NCBI GenBank assembly: GCA_964292325.1 | Contig: CAXYVG010000070.1 | Coordinates: 1-19,594 of the forward strand | Reading direction: 5' to 3' | Origin: CTSoil-075 sp964292325 | GTDB taxonomy: Bacteria > Bacillota > Negativicutes > DSM-13327 | DNA: 19,594 bases | Shown: positions 15,023-19,594 of the stretch, piece after piece | How the letters are laid out: each line of letters opens with the position of its first letter | Position numbering within the stretch: position 1 is the first letter of the stretch | Notes under the pieces: model-generated | The model's input: only the letters and a program-made list of their open reading frames with translations | Database searches by the model: none | Told to the model about the DNA's origin: nothing | Translations under genes and position numbers: made by a program

Positions 15023-15762
15023 TGTTATATGATATTTGGACTGTTTTTTGGCGAGAATGGTTGGTACTACAAAGACGGATTGGTCGATTTATTTTATCTC
15101 GTATGGTGTCGCCGATCTTATACCTTGTTGCGTTTGGTTGGGGGTTAGGGCGTAGTATTCAGGTCAGCCAGGGGAGTTATTTGGATTTTATTGTACCTGG
15201 AATTATTGCGTTAAACTCGATGAATATTAGCTTTAATTCTGTCGGCAGCCCTCTTAATATGAGCCGTTTATATCATAAAACTCTGGAAGAATATTTAATT
15301 GCCCCCATTGGTTCTTTGGCTTTTGTCATTGGAAAAGTGTTAGCGGGAGCACTGCGAGGCTTAATTTCATCGGTTCTGATTATTGCACTCGCCTATGCTT
15401 TTGGTGCAAACCTATTGATTAATGGTTGGTTTTTACTGGCTTTAGTGCTGAATTGTTTGGTTTTTGCTTCGATGGCATTAGTGGCGGCTATGACCATGAG
15501 TTCTCATGAAGATATGGCGAATTTTAATACCTATATGTTATTGCCGATGTCTTTTTTATGTGCTACTTTTTTTGTGCCAGATCATTTACCGGTAGCTCTG
15601 AAATGGATCATTCAGCTATTACCTCTCACACATGCTAGTTATGCACTGCGGGCGATTGCTACGAATGGGGCAGTACCAATACTTTCTTTTCTGATGATGT
15701 CAATTTATATTTTATTATTCATCGGCGTTGGGGTATGGTTAATGGAAAAGGTACGTGAATAA
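15022..15762 (+). CDS. ABC-2-type transporter permease
   Basis: This 246-residue integral membrane protein of the ABC-2 family (DrrB/NodJ/YadH-like) has about six hydrophobic segments, roughly 27-45, 55-72, 97-128, 134-158, 168-186 and 220-242. Family features are the N-terminal WREWLVLQRR, DFIVPGIIALNSM, EYLIAPIGSLAFVIGK, and near the C-terminus LPLTHASYALRAI. Its ATG overlaps the stop of the ATPase gene (TAATG), indicating translational coupling. It is the last gene of the importer/ABC-2 group; the next gene begins 185 nt later with its own strong ribosome binding site. The transported molecule is not evident. Confidence 0.88.
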   Translation: MLYDIWTVFWREWLVLQRRIGRFILSRMVSPILYLVAFGWGLGRSIQVSQGSYLDFIVPGIIALNSMNISFNSVGSPLNMSRLYHKTLEEYLIAPIGSLAFVIGKVLAGALRGLISSVLIIALAYAFGANLLINGWFLLALVLNCLVFASMALVAAMTMSSHEDMANFNTYMLLPMSFLCATFFVPDHLPVALKWIIQLLPLTHASYALRAIATNGAVPILSFLMMSIYILLFIGVGVWLMEKVRE

Positions 15763-15856
15763 GCAGATGATGCTTGTTTGCGTATTTTTTTGCTTATATC
15801 AGTATGATAGTGAGAATAGAAAATTTTGTTACATTATATCTGATACTGGAAGGAGT

Positions 15857-15885
15857 TTGACGATTAATACAGAAATAAGTAATAA
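15857..15885 (+). promoter_or_regulatory. Possible promoter before the FIST/chemotaxis-type module
   Basis: TTGACG (15857-15862) matches the -35 consensus at 5 of 6 positions. The -10 candidate TAATAA (15880-15885), 17 nt downstream, is weak. It lies in the 185-nt gap between the ABC-2 permease gene and the small gene at 15948. No clear terminator separates the two groups, so readthrough is also possible. Confidence 0.3.
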
Positions 15886-15947
15886 TCTTAAATGTTATAT
15901 TCTAATAAGAAATGTCAGAGGCAAAGGTAAAAAAGGAGGGACAATCG

Positions 15948-16148
15948 ATGGCAGGTAAGATAAAGATGATGTGTAATCAAATCATCACAAAAAGAGCTGG
16001 AGGTAATCCGGTAATTGAGAAACTTACCAAAACGAAATTAGTGCTTAAAGGTGTGAATCCAGATCAGTTTACCGCTAGTTCACCAGATGACCAGTTGATC
16101 ATAACCAAGCTTACGCAAATAGCCAAAGAGTTAGGTGTTACTTTATAA
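15948..16148 (+). CDS. Small protein of unknown function upstream of the FIST gene
   Basis: This 66-residue cytoplasmic protein has no signal peptide or membrane segment. It begins MAGKIKMMCNQIITKRAGGNPVIEKL-type sequence (basic N-terminal part with a lone Cys9) and has a hydrophobic/basic segment TKTKLVLKGVNPDQF (residues 28-42) and an SPDDQLIITKL helix-like end. AAGGAGG (15933-15939) lies 8 nt before ATG 15948 and defines the start; the in-frame ATG at 15912 has no such site. The gene ends 27 nt before the FIST gene and probably shares its message. I do not recognise a named family. The strong ribosome binding site and the balanced composition argue for a real gene. Confidence 0.75.
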   Translation: MAGKIKMMCNQIITKRAGGNPVIEKLTKTKLVLKGVNPDQFTASSPDDQLIITKLTQIAKELGVTL

Positions 16149-16175
16149 TTTTGTATTAGTTAGGAGGATAAGAAT

Positions 16176-17282
16176 ATGTCTGTAGTAACTGTTTTTACTG
16201 AGAATAAAGTTATTGAAACGGCTGTGAAAGAAATTCAATCTAAGCTGGCTATAACTCAACCCAAAGTTGTACTATATTTTGCCTCATCATGTTATAATCC
16301 AAAAGAAATCGCATCTGTGATGGATCATGCATTCCCTAGTGCTACGGTATTTGGTTGTACCACTTCTGGTGAAATCATTAGTGGTAAAATGTTGAAAAAC
16401 TCAATTGTGGCAATGGGCTTTAGTGACGATGTAATTACTGATGTGAATATTCAAATTCTTCACAATATTAGCGCGGAAGATCATGTCGAGAAGGCATTTA
16501 AAGGTTTTGAGGATTACTATCATACTCCTGCATTAGAGCTAGATCCAGAAAAATATGTAGGCATTGTTATTTGCGATGGGTTAACGAAGGCGGAAGAAAA
16601 AATTATTGACTCTATCGGTAATCGTACCAATGTTACGTTTATTGGAGGCTCCGCTGGTGATGATCTCAAATTTGCTAATACATATGTTTTTGCAAATGGG
16701 CAAGCTTATTCTAATGCTGCGTTACTAGCACTTTTGCAACCAACTGGCAAATTTGATTTTATTAAAACGCAAAGTTTTGATAATACAAATAAGAAATTGG
16801 TGGCGACAAAAGTAGACGAAGCCAATCGTATTGTCCTTGAATTTGATCATAAACCAGCAGTTGAGGCTTATGCTGCAGCAATTGGATATTCAATAGCTGA
16901 GGTAGATAAAGGTTTTATCAATCATCCTCTTGGTTTAATGATTGATGATGAACCTTATGTTCGTAGTCCGCAGCAGGTGAAAGAGGGAGCCATTATCTTC
17001 TATTGTAATGTGAAAGAAGGTATGGAAATGTCTGTACTGAAATCGACTGATATTATTGCAAATACTACTGCTGTTATTCAACAAAAACAAGCGGAAGTTG
17101 GAACAATTAAGGCCATTATCAACTTTAATTGTATTTTGCGTACTCTTCAACTGGAAAGCCAAGGTAATTCCGAGCAGTATGGAGCAATCTTTACAGAAAT
17201 ACCGACGGTTGGTTTTAGTACTTATGGCGAAGCTTATATAGGACATATCAATCAAACAGCAACAATGCTGATATTTTCCTAA
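16176..17282 (+). CDS. FIST-domain (FIST_N and FIST_C) sensory protein
   Basis: This 368-residue protein is made of a FIST_N domain (about 28-220) and a FIST_C domain (about 222-355), with no transmembrane segment and no kinase or MCP domain attached. Characteristic segments are VFGCTTSGEI (58-67), VTFIGGSAGDDLKF (153-166), FNCILRTL (317-324) and the C-terminal VGFSTYGEAYIGHINQTATM (345-364). FIST domains are regarded as small-ligand sensing domains in bacterial signalling proteins, with amino acids suggested as ligands. AGGAGG (16162-16167) lies 8 nt before the ATG. It is followed 44 nt later by an MCP-type gene, so it may act as a separate input subunit for that signalling protein. That partnership is inference. 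Confidence 0.92.
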   Translation: MSVVTVFTENKVIETAVKEIQSKLAITQPKVVLYFASSCYNPKEIASVMDHAFPSATVFGCTTSGEIISGKMLKNSIVAMGFSDDVITDVNIQILHNISAEDHVEKAFKGFEDYYHTPALELDPEKYVGIVICDGLTKAEEKIIDSIGNRTNVTFIGGSAGDDLKFANTYVFANGQAYSNAALLALLQPTGKFDFIKTQSFDNTNKKLVATKVDEANRIVLEFDHKPAVEAYAAAIGYSIAEVDKGFINHPLGLMIDDEPYVRSPQQVKEGAIIFYCNVKEGMEMSVLKSTDIIANTTAVIQQKQAEVGTIKAIINFNCILRTLQLESQGNSEQYGAIFTEIPTVGFSTYGEAYIGHINQTATMLIFS

Positions 17283-17326
17283 TTATTAGCTATAAGCCTA
17301 TAGACTATCATTGAAGAGGTGAGTAT

Positions 17327-18415
17327 ATGATAATCGCTAGCTACTTAGTAGTAGGTATCATAATTGGTGTTATTTTGTCATACTTAGTATGGAGATTTTT
17401 AGGTAAGCCAGTGATGCATCCTCAAGAAAAAACATCTCAGACTGCTACCGATTTATCGACAACGAATCAATGGATAGACACTTGTAGCTTGATTATTCAG
17501 CAACGCCTTCAACGACTGATTACTACTTCTGAGCATATTGTCGATTCGAGTGAACAAGTAGCAACTAATTTGGTGACCATCACGAATTCGACCAAACAAC
17601 TAGCTGTGGATTCAGAGGATGGTACACAACAATTATTTGAGGCGGTCGAAAATATGGGTGAGTTGACTTCACTCATTAAATCGACTGAAAATCAAGCTCT
17701 ATCAGGTGCTGCGAATGCGGATAAGATGTTGATCGTTACGGAAAATGGTTTGGTGGCTATGAAGCAAGCTGTTGGCCGAATGCAAAATATCCAAAATAAG
17801 ACTGCACATGTAGAACAACTTTTAGAGACCTTGAATACATACTCGAATGAAATTGGGACAGTTAGCGATGCGATTACTACCATTGCTCAACAAACCAACC
17901 TTCTTGCTCTAAATGCCGCTATTGAAGCAGCGCGGGCAGGCGATGCTGGACGAGGATTTGCCGTAGTTGCTGATGAGGTGCGCAAGTTAGCTGAGCAATC
18001 GAATGAACGTGCCAAAAAAGTAACATCATTAGTTCAACAGGTGCTTAGTCAAACTGCATCGGTCATCGAGGCTTCGAATCAAAGTCGCCGGGAAGCTGAA
18101 AGTGGCATGCAAGAAGTTACTGCGTCGGGGCAAGCTCTTGACCATATTTACACCAATGTGCAGGATAGTGTAGGGAGTTCGCGTGACATTGTTAAAATGA
18201 CAACGGAACAAACTGCTATATCTGATAGGATGGTTGTGATTATTGATCATATTGTCGATGTGATTGGACATGGAGCAGTTACATCACAGGAAGTATTAGC
18301 CGCTACTGATGAGACGACTTCTGCTATTATGACGATCGCTGACAGCGTTAATGAAGTGATGCAAGTGATGGCAGAACTTGAAAAAAGTGATACTACAGAA
18401 GATAAGAAAGAATAG
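17327..18415 (+). CDS. Methyl-accepting chemotaxis-type signalling protein with a minimal N-terminus
   Basis: This 362-residue protein has a single N-terminal transmembrane helix (about 4-24) followed directly by a helical, coiled-coil cytoplasmic domain. The MCP signalling hairpin is clear: IAQQTNLLALNAAIEAARAG and DAGRGFAVVADEVRKLAEQS (186-225), the region that contacts CheA/CheW. There is no extracytoplasmic ligand domain and no obvious HAMP domain; residues 25-60 form a short linker. It lacks a C-terminal CheR-binding pentapeptide and ends in charged residues. GAAGAGGTGAG precedes the ATG. It is encoded just after a soluble FIST protein, which may supply the sensory input. A strong terminator 23 nt after the stop closes the unit. 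Confidence 0.92.
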   Translation: MIIASYLVVGIIIGVILSYLVWRFLGKPVMHPQEKTSQTATDLSTTNQWIDTCSLIIQQRLQRLITTSEHIVDSSEQVATNLVTITNSTKQLAVDSEDGTQQLFEAVENMGELTSLIKSTENQALSGAANADKMLIVTENGLVAMKQAVGRMQNIQNKTAHVEQLLETLNTYSNEIGTVSDAITTIAQQTNLLALNAAIEAARAGDAGRGFAVVADEVRKLAEQSNERAKKVTSLVQQVLSQTASVIEASNQSRREAESGMQEVTASGQALDHIYTNVQDSVGSSRDIVKMTTEQTAISDRMVVIIDHIVDVIGHGAVTSQEVLAATDETTSAIMTIADSVNEVMQVMAELEKSDTTEDKKE

Positions 18416-18437
18416 TCGTTTTTGTATGTAGTAGAGT

Positions 18438-18475
18438 AGAAGGGGAGTCCGTTACCGCGGATTTCCCTTCTTTTT
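18438..18475 (+). terminator. Intrinsic terminator after the MCP-type gene
   Basis: A 14-bp stem (18438-18451 with 18458-18471, two G-U pairs) is capped by a 6-nt loop TTACCG and followed by TTTTT. It separates the signalling module from the zinc-binding lipoprotein gene. Confidence 0.9.
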
Positions 18476-18606
18476 ACTGGTATCAGTATAACAATAGGGC
18501 TATCAGGGAACCATACAATTCCACAGAGGCAGATCATAACTAGACGAGTGTGTTATCCTATGATATGATTTATTAATAATAATATTCTTAATAAGGAGCC
18601 TGAAAG

Positions 18607-19551
18607 ATGAAAAGACAATGGTCCATTCTTGTATGTATCAGTATTACATTACTTTCGTTATTATTCACGGGATGTAGTAGTACTAGCGGTAAAGTAAGCG
18701 AGCAGTCTAGCAATTCTAAAATAAAAGTGGTTGCAACTGTTTACCCTGTATATGAATTTGTTAAACAAGTAGGTGGTGACAAGGTTGATGTTGTGATGCT
18801 CATTTCTCCTGGGGCTGAGCCTCATGATTGGGAACCTACAGCCAAAGATATTAGCCGCATTAAAGGTGCAAAAGTATTTGCCTATCATGGGTCAGGTTTT
18901 GAACCTATCGAAAAATTGCTAACGAAAGATGTATTAGGAACTACTTTGCCAGTTGAAGTTAGTAAAGGTATACCGAAATTACCTAGTCACCATGAATCTG
19001 AGAGTCATAAAGATGATAAACATGGTCATGAGGGTGACTCACATATGTGGCTAGACCCTTTAGCAGCTCAGCAAGAAGTAAATAATATTGCGCAGGCATT
19101 GGCAATTGCTGATGAACAAAATGCAGCATACTACAAAGAAAATGCTGAAAAATACAATAAACAATTGGCAGAGCTAGACCAAGAATATAAAAAAGCATTA
19201 GCTACGGTTAGCCGTAAAGATCTGATTACGAGTCATGAAGCATTTGGATATTTAGCTGCCCGTTATGGATTACATCAGGTTGGTATTATGGGACTTTCCC
19301 CTGATGCGGAACCTACTCCTGATAAAATGGCTGAAATTACAAAGTTTTGCCGAGCAAATAAGGTTACACATATCTTCTTTGAAACTCTTGCTAGTCCCAA
19401 GTTAGCTCAGACGATTGCAAAAGAAACAGGTGCAGAGTTATTAGTACTCAACCCGATTGAAAATTTGACCGAAGAAGAAATGAAACAAGGAAAAAACTAC
19501 CTGTCAATTATGCGTGAGAATCTAGTCAATCTAGGAAAAGCATTAAAGTGA
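18607..19551 (+). CDS. znuA: Zinc ABC transporter substrate-binding lipoprotein (ZnuA/AdcA type)
   Basis: This 314-residue cluster-9 (A-I) metal-binding protein has a lipoprotein signal with Cys23 in LLFTGC. Zinc ligands expected for the family are present: H73 in EPHDWEP, H146 in DSHMWLDP and H210 in TSHEAFGY. A His/Asp/Glu-rich loop lies before the second ligand (HHESESHKDDKHGHEGDSH, 128-146), typical of zinc rather than manganese carriers. The C-terminal segment VLNPIENLTEEE is also usual for zinc-type members. AAGGAGCC precedes the ATG. The permease and ATPase genes are not in the window; the 43 nt after the stop hold a strong terminator, so they must be elsewhere. No convincing Zur operator is seen upstream. 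Confidence 0.93.
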   Translation: MKRQWSILVCISITLLSLLFTGCSSTSGKVSEQSSNSKIKVVATVYPVYEFVKQVGGDKVDVVMLISPGAEPHDWEPTAKDISRIKGAKVFAYHGSGFEPIEKLLTKDVLGTTLPVEVSKGIPKLPSHHESESHKDDKHGHEGDSHMWLDPLAAQQEVNNIAQALAIADEQNAAYYKENAEKYNKQLAELDQEYKKALATVSRKDLITSHEAFGYLAARYGLHQVGIMGLSPDAEPTPDKMAEITKFCRANKVTHIFFETLASPKLAQTIAKETGAELLVLNPIENLTEEEMKQGKNYLSIMRENLVNLGKALK

Positions 19552-19594
19552 AAAATAGCTGTTTGAATTGGTATGATTCAAACAGCTATTTTTT
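19551..19594 (+). terminator. Intrinsic terminator after znuA
   Basis: A perfect 18-bp stem (19551-19568 with 19576-19593) has a 7-nt loop TGGTATG, A-rich on the 5' side and T-rich on the 3' side, so it can terminate transcription from either direction. Its first base is the last base of the znuA stop codon. The window ends within its T-run. Confidence 0.93.

Noticed and set aside
15761..15775. AAGCA/TGCTT hairpin near the ABC-2 permease stop as a terminator
   Set aside because: The stem is only 5 bp, and the T-run begins about 8 nt later, so termination is not supported.
15755..15958. A 67-codon open reading frame overlapping the end of the ABC-2 permease gene
   Set aside because: It overlaps the promoter-like region and the start of the well-supported gene at 15948, has no good ribosome binding site, and its composition is not protein-like.
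16935..17255. A 106-codon reading frame on the minus strand inside the FIST gene
   Set aside because: It is a shadow of the FIST coding sequence in the opposite frame, with no start signals; the same applies to the other minus-strand frames in the window.
18570..18594. Inverted repeat TTATTAA-N11-TTAATAA as a Zur/Fur operator before znuA
   Set aside because: The spacing does not fit a 7-1-7 Fur-family box, and such repeats arise easily in this AT-rich stretch next to the ribosome binding site.

Overview
The window looks like chromosomal DNA of a diderm Firmicute (Negativicutes, Pelosinus/Sporomusa-like). This is inferred from low G+C, strong AAGGAGG-type ribosome binding sites and intrinsic terminators, combined with an outer-membrane TonB-dependent receptor and an ExbB-ExbD-TonB set. 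All supported genes lie on the + strand. I see no insertion sequence, CRISPR array, tRNA or rRNA.

Region 1 (1-10083) is a cobamide (vitamin B12) acquisition locus. A promoter and an adenosylcobalamin riboswitch with an intrinsic terminator (10-410) precede a BtuB-type receptor. After a terminator (2401-2440) comes a run of closely packed genes: an AP-endonuclease-2-like TIM barrel protein that may be a CbiR-type cobamide-remodelling hydrolase, a BtuF-type lipoprotein, a BtuC-type permease, a BtuD-type ATPase with an extra C-terminal Rossmann-like domain, ExbB, ExbD, TonB, the cob(I)alamin adenosyltransferase CobO, and an SDR oxidoreductase of unknown role. Together these could bring cobamide across the outer membrane (BtuB powered by TonB-ExbBD), across the inner membrane (BtuFCD), possibly strip the lower ligand, and adenosylate the corrinoid.

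Region 2 (10118-11236) repeats the same promoter and a nearly identical riboswitch, here in front of a lone cbiL (cobalt-factor II/precorrin-2 C20-methyltransferase). The organism therefore probably also makes corrinoids de novo, with most of the pathway encoded elsewhere.

Region 3 (11292-15762) encodes a second type-II importer of the FecBCD/BtuFCD family (substrate unproven). It is translationally coupled to an ABC-2 ATPase and permease pair of the kind normally associated with export. A promoter-like sequence and an intrinsic terminator lie in its leader.

Region 4 (15857-18475) is a signalling module: a 66-residue protein of unknown function, a FIST-domain sensor protein and a methyl-accepting-type signalling protein without an evident extracytoplasmic sensor domain, closed by a strong terminator. 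The window ends with a ZnuA/AdcA-type zinc-binding lipoprotein and a perfect 18-bp terminator hairpin.

The observations most worth following are the CbiR candidate, the BtuD-Rossmann fusion, complementarity between a conserved aptamer segment and the terminator arms of both riboswitches, and the importer/ABC-2 coupling.
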